Source: Pseudomonas deceptionensis (GTDB taxonomy: Bacteria > Pseudomonadota > Gammaproteobacteria > Pseudomonadales > Pseudomonadaceae). Taken from it: DNA of 64,000 nt. The notes beneath the pieces are model-generated. The model was not told the DNA's origin. It did not search any database and saw nothing but the letters and a program-made list of their open reading frames with translations. Each line of letters opens with the position of its first letter. Positions within the stretch are counted from its first letter, which is position 1. Shown piece by piece: positions 57,054 to 64,000 of this stretch. Location: the NCBI RefSeq assembly GCF_900106095.1, contig NZ_FNUD01000002.1:4113501-4177500 (forward strand), written 5' to 3'. The translations under genes were made by a program, and so were the position numbers.

Positions 57054-58661
57054 ATGAATCGAGCAATACGTTATTCCTCGAAGAAGGTTTTTTTAATAGC
57101 TCTAGTCATCGGCATCCTCCCACTGGCCCTGGGTATTCCTCTGGTTTACCTGAAATCTGTTTCTGATTTGTCCCGCACATCAAACACTGCGGCTCACGAG
57201 GCATTCAGGCAGATAAACGTGATGCTGAGCGAGGCAGAAGCCGCCGCAAAAGAGCTATCAGAAATTTCGGGACTGCCCTGTGCTGAGGCGGACAAGCCGC
57301 TCCGGGAAGCAGTGGCCACCTATCGATTCTTGCGCGCAACAAGCCTGGCCACTGATCACAAGGTTTACTGCAGTTCGCTGTATGGCTCCGATGTAAACAT
57401 AACCGTGAACCCGCATGAATATTTGCGTGGCCGCCTGCGTTTGATTGACCAGACAGCCTCGGGCTCCAAAACCGCAGCCCTCATTCTAAGAACGCAGCAA
57501 GAGCATAAAAGTGTCCTGATCAGCATTGATGGCCGACATATCCAGGACGCCCTTCATCTCATCGATAAAAAAAGTAATTTGACACTCAAGGTCGGAAACC
57601 ACTGGATGACCCAAAACGGGGTAGTGGATAGCCCCCCGCTCGAAAACAACCCAACAGCACCCAGCTCCGTAGTTTCCAACGAATATGGGTTTACAGTCTC
57701 GGCCGCCTACCCCGCGGGCACACTCTTCAGTCATACACTCGAGACCTACTCCATTCTTCTTGGTCTATTGCTGGCCCTGGGTATATTTTCCGGTCTGCTC
57801 ACCTACTGGATGCTGGGTCGTGTACTGGCCCCCAGTATTGAACTTCAGCGGGCGCTGTCAGCAGATGAGTTCATTCCTTATTTACAGCCTGTTTTTTCTT
57901 CGACCTCCGGCAAATGTGTCGGGTGCGAAGTACTGGTCAGGTGGAACCACCCGCATGAAGGGATTATTACGCCCAACAGTTTTATCCCGCTGGCCGAGCG
58001 TTCTAATTTAATCATCGCCATCACCCGGCGCCTCATGCACAAGACCGCACAACAACTCGCACCTTACGCGCCGGGACTGGAACAGCCCTTTCACATTGGA
58101 TTCAATGTATGCGCAAAACACTTTGAGAGTTTTGACCTGGTCGATGACTGCATTTTATTTTTGAAAGCCTTCAAACCGGGCACGGTCATCCTGGTGCTGG
58201 AAATGACCGAGCGCGAACTTGTAAAACCGACACCCACTGCACTTCAACTTATTGAAAAGCTCCATGACCTGGGCGTAAAAATTGCCCTGGATGATTTTGG
58301 TACCGGCCATTCAAGCCTGAGCTATTTGCAGCGCTTCAAAGTCGACTTCATCAAGATCGATCAGAGCTTTATCTCAATGATCGGAGCGGATGCCCTGTCC
58401 GTGCACATCCTTGACTCGATTTTAGACCTGGCACTTAAACTGGACTTGCAAGTGCTGGCCGAAGGCATTGAAACGGAAGAACAGCGCGACTACCTGGGCG
58501 CCTGCGGAGTGGATTACATGCAAGGCTTTTTCTTCGCACAACCCATGCCCGTCAAAGAGTTCCTGGACGCGATACTCAAACATCCAGACTTTTCGAAAAA
58601 TACAGCCTGGACAGACAGCCACAGTCCAACTGCGATGCATCTGGAGTCACCAGAACAATGA
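57054..58661 (+). CDS. Cyclic-di-GMP phosphodiesterase with CSS sensor and EAL domain
   Basis: The 535-residue protein has two membrane segments (about 10-32 and 225-250) enclosing a periplasmic CSS-motif domain; its cysteines appear in 'GLPCAEAD' and 'VYCSSLYG'. The cytoplasmic EAL domain (about 275-515) has EVLVRW for EALVRW, and keeps the catalytic residues 'EMTERE', 'LDDFGTGHSSLSYL', 'KIDQSFI' and 'EGIETEEQ'. It should hydrolyse c-di-GMP in response to periplasmic redox or disulfide state. It is the nearest gene downstream of the ToxRS-like pair. Confidence 0.9.
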   Translation: MNRAIRYSSKKVFLIALVIGILPLALGIPLVYLKSVSDLSRTSNTAAHEAFRQINVMLSEAEAAAKELSEISGLPCAEADKPLREAVATYRFLRATSLATDHKVYCSSLYGSDVNITVNPHEYLRGRLRLIDQTASGSKTAALILRTQQEHKSVLISIDGRHIQDALHLIDKKSNLTLKVGNHWMTQNGVVDSPPLENNPTAPSSVVSNEYGFTVSAAYPAGTLFSHTLETYSILLGLLLALGIFSGLLTYWMLGRVLAPSIELQRALSADEFIPYLQPVFSSTSGKCVGCEVLVRWNHPHEGIITPNSFIPLAERSNLIIAITRRLMHKTAQQLAPYAPGLEQPFHIGFNVCAKHFESFDLVDDCILFLKAFKPGTVILVLEMTERELVKPTPTALQLIEKLHDLGVKIALDDFGTGHSSLSYLQRFKVDFIKIDQSFISMIGADALSVHILDSILDLALKLDLQVLAEGIETEEQRDYLGACGVDYMQGFFFAQPMPVKEFLDAILKHPDFSKNTAWTDSHSPTAMHLESPEQ

Positions 58662-58806
58662 TTCAGCCCATTCACTGACCTGTTGCCCTGACGGTATTAA
58701 CCTGCGGGCGAGTCGGTGCTGACTATGCCGATGACACTTTTGAAGCAAAGCACGTGTGCGGCTGCCCCGATAATCAAGCCTTACTGATGACATATCGAGG
58801 CTTAGC

Positions 58807-60144
58807 ATGACAAGCGCATCTACAGAGCAGGTCAGCCCGAAAACGCTGAGAAAAGTGATTGTCGCCGCCGCCATCGGTAACTTCGTCGAATGGTTCGACT
58901 TCGCCGTGTATGGCTTTCTGGCCACCACCATTGCCCAGCAGTTTTTCCCCAGTGGCGATGCCAGTGCCGCGCTGCTCAAGACCTTTGCGGTGTTTGCCGT
59001 GGCTTTTGCGTTTCGGCCCCTTGGCGGGATTTTCTTCGGCATGCTGGGTGACCGGATCGGCCGTAAGCGAACCCTGGCAATGACCATCTTGCTGATGGCC
59101 GGCGCCACAACCCTGATCGGCGTGCTGCCCACCTATGCCGCCATCGGGGTTATGGCGCCGATTCTGCTGACTTTGATCCGTTGCGCCCAGGGTTTTTCCG
59201 CCGGGGGTGAATACGCGGGTGCCTGCGCTTACCTGATGGAGCATGCCCCCAATGACAAGAGGGCCTGGTATGGCAGCTTTCTGCCGGTGTCGACCTTTTC
59301 CGCCTTCGCTGCGGCAGCCGTAGTGGCCTACGCACTTGAGGCCTCACTCTCGGCCGAGGCCATGGGCAGCTGGGGCTGGCGCCTGCCGTTCCTGATCGCC
59401 GCACCGTTGGGGCTGGTGGGGCTTTACATGCGCTGGAAGCTGGACGAAACCCCGGCGTTCCAGGCTGTGACCGAGGAACATGCCGTTGCCCACTCCCCGC
59501 TCAAGGAGACCCTGCGCAACCATGGCGCGGCGATCTGCTGCCTGGGGGCCTTTGTGTCGCTCACGGCGCTGTCGTTCTACATGTTCACCACCTACTTCGC
59601 CACTTACCTGCAAGTGGCAGGCGGTCTGAGCCGTGCAACCGCACTGCTGGTGTCGCTGACTGCCCTGATCTTTGCCGCTGCAATTTGCCCGCTGGCCGGG
59701 TTGTACTCGGACCGGGTCGGGCGCCGGGTGACGGTGATATCGGCTTGCGCGCTATTGATTGTCGCGGTGTACCCCTCGTTCCTGATGGCCAGCTCCGGTG
59801 GTTTCGCCGCGTCCATCATCGGGGTGATGCTACTGGCCATTGGTGCGGTGTTGTGTGGCGTGGTGACCGCTGCCTTGCTCTCGGAGACCTTCCCCACCCG
59901 CACGCGCTACACGGCGTCGGCAATCACCTACAACATGGCCTACACCCTGTTCGGCGGTACCGCACCGCTGGTGGCTACCTGGCTGATCAGCACCACCGGC
60001 AGCAACCTGTCGCCGGCGTTCTACCTGATGGCAGTGGCACTGCTCGCCCTGGCCGGCGGCCTGGCGTTGCCGGAGACTTCGCGGATCTCCCTGCATGATG
60101 TTGCGCCGCCGGTAAAAGGCACGCGAGTGGCTGCAGCACTCTGA
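58807..60144 (+). CDS. MHS family MFS transporter (metabolite:H+ symporter)
   Basis: The 445-residue protein has 12 membrane segments with the MHS signature 'GNFVEWFDFAVYGFLATTIA' and 'GDRIGRKRTL'. The family imports organic acids or compatible solutes (shikimate, 2-oxoglutarate, proline/betaine); the substrate is not readable. It converges with the histidine kinase gene at a shared stem-loop. Confidence 0.9.
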   Translation: MTSASTEQVSPKTLRKVIVAAAIGNFVEWFDFAVYGFLATTIAQQFFPSGDASAALLKTFAVFAVAFAFRPLGGIFFGMLGDRIGRKRTLAMTILLMAGATTLIGVLPTYAAIGVMAPILLTLIRCAQGFSAGGEYAGACAYLMEHAPNDKRAWYGSFLPVSTFSAFAAAAVVAYALEASLSAEAMGSWGWRLPFLIAAPLGLVGLYMRWKLDETPAFQAVTEEHAVAHSPLKETLRNHGAAICCLGAFVSLTALSFYMFTTYFATYLQVAGGLSRATALLVSLTALIFAAAICPLAGLYSDRVGRRVTVISACALLIVAVYPSFLMASSGGFAASIIGVMLLAIGAVLCGVVTAALLSETFPTRTRYTASAITYNMAYTLFGGTAPLVATWLISTTGSNLSPAFYLMAVALLALAGGLALPETSRISLHDVAPPVKGTRVAAAL

Positions 60145-60150
60145 GGGACT

Positions 60151-60178
60151 GGAAGTGTCGGGTTGCCCCGACACTTCC
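60151..60178. terminator. Bidirectional stem-loop between the MHS and histidine kinase genes
   Basis: GGAAGTGTCGGG-ttgc-CCCGACACTTCC is a perfect 12-bp stem between convergent genes. It lacks T-runs but its position fits a shared terminator. Confidence 0.65.
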
Positions 60179-61548
60179 TACAGGCCGTGATTCTGGCTTA
60201 CGCCCTTCAAAACCGGCAACACTACCTGCGCTTTCAGCCCGCCCGTTTTGCGATTGCTCAGGGTTAGCGACCCGCCGTGTTCCAAAACAATCGCACGGGC
60301 TGCCGACAACCCCAACCCCACCCCGCCGGTGTTTTTATTACGCGAACCTTCCAGTCGATAGAAAGGCACGAACACCTGTTCCTGACTTTCGACGGGGATA
60401 CCCGGCCCGCGGTCGAGTACGAAAACAGTCACCTGCTCATCGTCCCCGCTCAGCGCAATGGCCGGTTCGCCCGCGTACTTGATGGCGTTGTCCAGCAGGT
60501 TGGTGATCACACGCTTGAGGCCCAGCGGGCGGCCGAAGTACACAAGGTGTGCAGGGCCGCTGAAAGCAATGTCGATGGATTGATCGCGATAGTCATCGAT
60601 CAGGGTCTGGAGCAGCTCGGCCAGATCAAATTGCGTGGCCTGTTCCAGCCGGGCGTCATCGCGGAAAAACTCAAGGCTGGAATTGATCATGGCCTGCATC
60701 TCGTCGACGTCGCGAAACAGCCGTTGCTGTTGCTCCGGGTCTTCGATGAATTCTCCACGCAGGCGCATGCGAGTCAGCGGCGTACGCAGGTCGTGTGAAA
60801 TGGCCGCAAGCATCTGGGTGCGGTCCTTGATGAAGTGCTGCAACTGCGCCTGCATGGCGTTGAACGCAAGGATGACCTGGCGGATTTCGATGGGGCCAAC
60901 CGGCTCGATGGGCGGTGCGTGAAAGTCCACACCGAAGCGGCGGGCGCCTTCGGCAAACTGTTGCAGTGGCCGGGCCAGGTGCCGGGTGGCGAATAGCGCC
61001 ACCAGCGCGGTCGACAGCAGCACCAGCACAATCACAATCAGGTTGCGCTCCCACAACCCCAACCCCCAGTTGCGCGACGCGATGCTGAACATCAGCCAGG
61101 AACCATCGGTCAGTTGCACCACTAGCGTGTAGTGGCCGTTTTTCTGCGGCCAGTCGTCGGGCTGATAGGCTTCAAGCCGCCACCCCGGGTTGTTGAACAG
61201 GCCCCGCGCAATCGGTGAATCCGTACGAATGGCCGCATCAGGGACATGCGGCAGGTTCAGTGCTTCACGGCTGGCGTGCCAACTGATGCTCAAGGAGCTG
61301 TCACCGGCTGCAGCCGCCAGGCGTTCGCGCTGATCGACCTGCGAAGCTTCGATCAGTTTGGTGGTCAAGGCGGTCTTTTCCAGCAAGCCGATCTCGCTCA
61401 ACGGCGGATAGGCCCAGACGCCTGCCAACTGGGTAAAAAGTGCATTGAAGCCCAGCGCCGTAAGCATGGCGACAATGGTAGTCAGGGCGATCCAGCTCGC
61501 GATGGTGTCGCGTGAGCGCAGGCGCCAGCCTGAAATCCAGCCCTTCAC
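60178..61548 (-). CDS. Sensor histidine kinase
   Basis: The 456-residue protein has two membrane segments (about 17-40 and 172-193) around a periplasmic sensor, then HAMP ('RHLARPLQQFAEGARRFGVD'), HisKA with phospho-His in 'ISHDLRTPLTRMRLRGEF', and HATPase with 'NLLDNAIKYA', 'DRGPGIP' and 'GGVGLGLSAARAI'. It phosphorylates the OmpR-type regulator encoded upstream with a four-base overlap. The signal is unknown. Confidence 0.93.
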   Translation of the reverse strand: MKGWISGWRLRSRDTIASWIALTTIVAMLTALGFNALFTQLAGVWAYPPLSEIGLLEKTALTTKLIEASQVDQRERLAAAAGDSSLSISWHASREALNLPHVPDAAIRTDSPIARGLFNNPGWRLEAYQPDDWPQKNGHYTLVVQLTDGSWLMFSIASRNWGLGLWERNLIVIVLVLLSTALVALFATRHLARPLQQFAEGARRFGVDFHAPPIEPVGPIEIRQVILAFNAMQAQLQHFIKDRTQMLAAISHDLRTPLTRMRLRGEFIEDPEQQQRLFRDVDEMQAMINSSLEFFRDDARLEQATQFDLAELLQTLIDDYRDQSIDIAFSGPAHLVYFGRPLGLKRVITNLLDNAIKYAGEPAIALSGDDEQVTVFVLDRGPGIPVESQEQVFVPFYRLEGSRNKNTGGVGLGLSAARAIVLEHGGSLTLSNRKTGGLKAQVVLPVLKGVSQNHGL

Positions 61549-62261
61549 TGACGGGTCACACTGGGTGTAAACAGGTAACCGACGTTACGCACGGTACGAA
61601 TCATCTCCACCCCTTTGCTGTCGAACTCCAGCTTGCGCCGCAAGCGACTGACCTGAACGTCGATACTGCGATCGAACGCTTCATGGCTTGGGCCGCGCGC
61701 CAGGTCCAGCAACAGCTCCCGGGTCAGAATGCGTTGCGGGTGTTCGACAAAGACCAGCAGCAAGTCGAACTCCCCGGCCGACAACGGAATCATCACTTGG
61801 TCCGGGGAGCGCAGCTCGCGACGGGTCAGGTCCAGCTGCCAATCGGCAAACTTCATCAGCGGCCGCGGCACCTCTGCGGTCAAGGGCCGGTTCTCCCCTG
61901 TTCGGCGCAGCACGGCACGCACCCGGGCCAACAACTCGCGAGCATCGAACGGCTTGCTCAGGTAATCGTCCGCCCCCATTTCCAGCCCGACCACCCGATC
62001 ACTCAACTCACCCATGGCGGTCAGCATGATCACCGGCGTGGGGTATTGCTGGCGCAAGCGCTGGCACAGCATCAGGCCGTTGTCCCCGGGCAGCATCAGG
62101 TCGAGAATGATCAAGTCCGGCGGCTGCAATGCCATCGCGGCCCACAGTGAAGCGCCATCGGTGGCCACCTCCACCGAATATCCATGCTGCACAAAAAATT
62201 TCTTCAGTAGCGCAAGGACCTCAAGGTCATCGTCTACGATCAAAAGGCTGCTCACCGGCAC
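61545..62261 (-). CDS. OmpR family response regulator
   Basis: The 238-residue protein has a receiver domain with the acidic pair in 'VDDDLEVLALL' and phospho-Asp in 'LIILDLMLPGDNGL', then the OmpR winged helix ('LSAGEFDLLLVFVEHPQRIL', 'VSRLRRKLEFDSKGVEMI', 'RNVGYLF'). The start is a GTG at 62261. It forms an operon with the sensor kinase; the neighbouring MHS transporter is a possible target. Confidence 0.93.
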   Translation of the reverse strand: MPVSSLLIVDDDLEVLALLKKFFVQHGYSVEVATDGASLWAAMALQPPDLIILDLMLPGDNGLMLCQRLRQQYPTPVIMLTAMGELSDRVVGLEMGADDYLSKPFDARELLARVRAVLRRTGENRPLTAEVPRPLMKFADWQLDLTRRELRSPDQVMIPLSAGEFDLLLVFVEHPQRILTRELLLDLARGPSHEAFDRSIDVQVSRLRRKLEFDSKGVEMIRTVRNVGYLFTPSVTRQ

Positions 62262-62427
62262 ATATCACTTAAGGTCTGTAGGGCCTCACATCTAAAACTA
62301 TTCAGCGCCCCGCGTCATATATTTCAACATGGCAACATAGTGTCAGCTCGGTAAGAAAGCAGACATATCCGGGCAAGCCGCGAATGCGAGCATCAGGCTC
62401 CTTTCCTGCCAAGAATGTCTGCTGCCC

Positions 62428-62685
62428 ATGCCTTCTGATACCCCGTCACTGATCCTGGAGCAACGACTGGTAAGACGTGCCAACGCAGCCCTGCACTGTC
62501 GAGAAACCAGCCTGCACCTGTCGACCGATTGCGAAGAACTGGTTCTGCGCCGTTATATCGAGCATTACAGCCACGAAGGCGTGCAATGGGTCGAACGCAC
62601 TCATCGGGTGCCGGTCAGTTCGCTTCTGAAATGGATGATTACCCATGGCGAGCCTCAAACCCTGACGCACGAAAACGACCTGTAG
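62428..62685 (+). CDS. Small conserved hypothetical protein
   Basis: The 85-residue protein (MPSDTPSLILEQRLVRRANA start) has charged helices and no signal peptide. It contains 'VLRRYIEHYSHEGVQWVERT'. I recognise no family. It lies 66 bp before the isochorismatase-like gene and could be co-transcribed. Confidence 0.6.
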   Translation: MPSDTPSLILEQRLVRRANAALHCRETSLHLSTDCEELVLRRYIEHYSHEGVQWVERTHRVPVSSLLKWMITHGEPQTLTHENDL

Positions 62686-62751
62686 GGCGCTGGTGCCTGC
62701 CACCCCGTTGCGCTTAGCATGCCTTCCCCACTTCTAGCCAAAGGGCCGGCC

Positions 62752-63330
62752 ATGCAACCTGTCAAAGCCGATGCGGCACTCATCATCATTGATATGCAAA
62801 AAGGGATGTCCAGCCCCGTGTTGGGCCGCAGAAACAACCCGGATGCCGAGCTGAACGTGCGGCGCTTGCTAGATGCATGGCGACACACGCAGCGGCCCGT
62901 GATCCATATCCGGCATATTTCCAGGGCCCCGGGTTCAGTGTTCTGGCCCGGCCAGGCAGGCTGCGAGTTTCAAGTCGCACTGACGCCGCTTGAGCTTGAG
63001 CACGTCGTTGAAAAAAACGTACCTGATGCATTCGCCAACACCGGCCTGGAACGGTGGCTGCGCACGCGCAACATTCAGCAGTTGATTTTCTGCGGCGTCA
63101 TCACCAACAACTCGGTGGAGTCCAGCGTGCGCTCAGCAGGTTGCCTGGGTTTTGACGCGACTGTGGTGGAGGATGCCTGCTACACATTCGATCAAACAGA
63201 CCTTACGGGTCGACTTTGGCCTGCCGAAGATGTGCATGCACTGTCGCTTGCCAACATGGCGATGGACTATGCCAAGGTCATGGACGCAAGCCAGGTGCTT
63301 GCGCGGCTGGGCCAAGCCACCCACCTCTGA
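62752..63330 (+). CDS. Isochorismatase-like hydrolase with Ser in place of the catalytic Cys
   Basis: The protein has about 192 residues. The isochorismatase fold is clear: 'DAALIIIDMQKGMSSP' (Asp of the triad), 'VVEKNVPDAF' (Lys), 'FCGVITNNSVESSVRSAG'. In most amidohydrolase members the last motif is GxxTNxCVExT with the nucleophile Cys; here that position is Ser. The protein may be a non-canonical hydrolase or inactive. The ATG at 62752 is favoured; one at 62719 is in frame. Confidence 0.82.
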   Translation: MQPVKADAALIIIDMQKGMSSPVLGRRNNPDAELNVRRLLDAWRHTQRPVIHIRHISRAPGSVFWPGQAGCEFQVALTPLELEHVVEKNVPDAFANTGLERWLRTRNIQQLIFCGVITNNSVESSVRSAGCLGFDATVVEDACYTFDQTDLTGRLWPAEDVHALSLANMAMDYAKVMDASQVLARLGQATHL

Positions 63331-63349
63331 GCCAAACCGGAACACCAAT

Positions 63350-63375
63350 AGAAAGCCCCGCACAAAGGCGGGGCT
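63350..63375 (-). terminator. Terminator of the YkvI-like gene
   Basis: AGCCCCGC-ctttgt-GCGGGGCT followed on the reverse strand by TTCTAT. It lies 30 bp after the stop of the gene at 63405 and 20 bp after the convergent isochorismatase-like gene. Confidence 0.7.
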
Positions 63376-63404
63376 CAACATTTAACGCTCAGTTACAGCC
63401 AGGG

Positions 63405-64000
63405 TCAGGACACAGCTTCCAGCGCAGCTTTTTGCGCCTTGGTAATGGAGCGTCCGCGTACCCAGTTAAAGCAAATGGCGAGGATCAGCGCAAAACCGAC
63501 GTAGCCCAGCAGTGGGTAGACGGTGCCGACCAGCTTGCTGAAACCACCCAGGCTCAAGCCCAGGCCAACGCATACGGTCACTGCACTGGTCAGCTTGAAA
63601 CGGCTCGTTTCAGGCTTGGCAAAACGGGCGCTGAAAGCAAAGAACATCCCCACCGCCGTGCTGTAGACCATGCACACCAGCGCCACCGACATCACCACCG
63701 AGAGAATCGGCGAAATGCGCCCTGCCAGTGCCAGGGACGGCATTTCGATGCCCTGCAGCTGGTTGATGTTGGCGAACAGACCGATGTTCAACAGCAGGAT
63801 CAGCAGGCCAAGGCCCAGACCGCCCAGCACGCCGCCGAGGGCTGCGGCTTTGGGTTGCTTGGTCATGCCACCAATTACCGCCAGCATCGGGAAGCCTACG
63901 GCGATATTGAACGATGCATACAACAAGGCGCCGACAAACCAGTTGCCAGTGACCGTCTCGTTATTTTCGCGGGCAACCGCGTCGAGGGTCGCGATCGGGG
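63405..64000 (-). CDS. YkvI family membrane protein, C-terminal part
   Basis: The reading frame is open to the right edge, so the N-terminus lies outside the window. The visible 197 residues hold six membrane segments ('LYASFNIAVGFPMLAVIGG', 'GLGLLILLLNIGLF', 'VVMSVALVCMVYSTAVGMFF', 'TVYPLLGYVGFALILAICF') in the style of YkvI/COG3949 transporter-like proteins. Function is unknown; the fold is amino-acid-permease-like. Confidence 0.75.
   Translation of the reverse strand, partial: PIATLDAVARENNETVTGNWFVGALLYASFNIAVGFPMLAVIGGMTKQPKAAALGGVLGGLGLGLLILLLNIGLFANINQLQGIEMPSLALAGRISPILSVVMSVALVCMVYSTAVGMFFAFSARFAKPETSRFKLTSAVTVCVGLGLSLGGFSKLVGTVYPLLGYVGFALILAICFNWVRGRSITKAQKAALEAVS

Overview
The window is a piece of a Pseudomonas chromosome. 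The evidence is the conserved block thrS-infC-rpmI-rplT-pheS-pheT-ihfA-merR followed by a tRNA-Pro(GGG) locus, the bkdR/bkdA1-bkdA2-bkdB-lpdV set, Pseudomonas-type REP palindromes, a DUF1654 gene and many four-base gene overlaps. Gene content (single rbs operon, FeS-type photolyase, no aeruginosa-specific loci) suits a fluorescens/fragi-like environmental species; that placement is inference.

Layout. 1-5.7 kb: 5' end of an SDR gene, a divergent LysR regulator, then a reverse-strand cell-surface signalling unit (ECF sigma, FecR-type anti-sigma, HasR-like TonB receptor) with a Fur-box-like site. 6-10.7 kb: DUF2938 membrane protein and MerR regulator around a palindrome, a metallophosphoesterase, and a FeS-BCP photolyase coupled to a 46-residue DUF2256 protein behind a TGTACA-N12-TGTACA light-box. 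10.9-12 kb: a tRNA-Pro(GGG) gene cut in its anticodon region by an 885-bp insert carrying a GNAT acetyltransferase. 12-19.3 kb: translation operon. 19.7-21.7 kb: small proteins, a cold-shock protein and an I78-type inhibitor. 21.7-28.7 kb: seven-gene rbs operon rbsBACRKD plus an exported nucleoside hydrolase. 29-31.3 kb: periplasmic asparaginase; DUF1654-endA pair under a perfect LexA box. 31.4-35.6 kb: GntR, ADP-ribosylglycohydrolase, NCS1 permease and PfkB kinase, resembling yegUVW. 35.8-38.7 kb: lpxO, copCD and a histidine phosphatase. 38.7-44.4 kb: branched-chain keto acid dehydrogenase and its regulator. 44.5-46.7 kb: NCS2 purine/uracil permease and two small genes. 46.7-51.5 kb: peptide/nickel-type ABC importer. 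52-54.6 kb: MocR regulator divergent from an EamA exporter. 55-58.7 kb: a ToxR/ToxS-like membrane regulator pair and a CSS-EAL phosphodiesterase. 58.8-64 kb: MHS transporter, two-component pair, small protein, isochorismatase-like protein, and a partial YkvI-like membrane protein.

How it works together. Several blocks concern nucleosides and ribose: the exported nucleoside hydrolase could release ribose in the periplasm for RbsABC, RbsD/RbsK convert it to ribose-5-phosphate, and the 31-35 kb cassette plus the NCS2 permease handle bases or ribosides. The regulatory points of most interest are the split tRNA, the SOS-controlled endA operon, the light-box in front of the photolyase, and the ToxRS-like pair with no obvious adjacent target.
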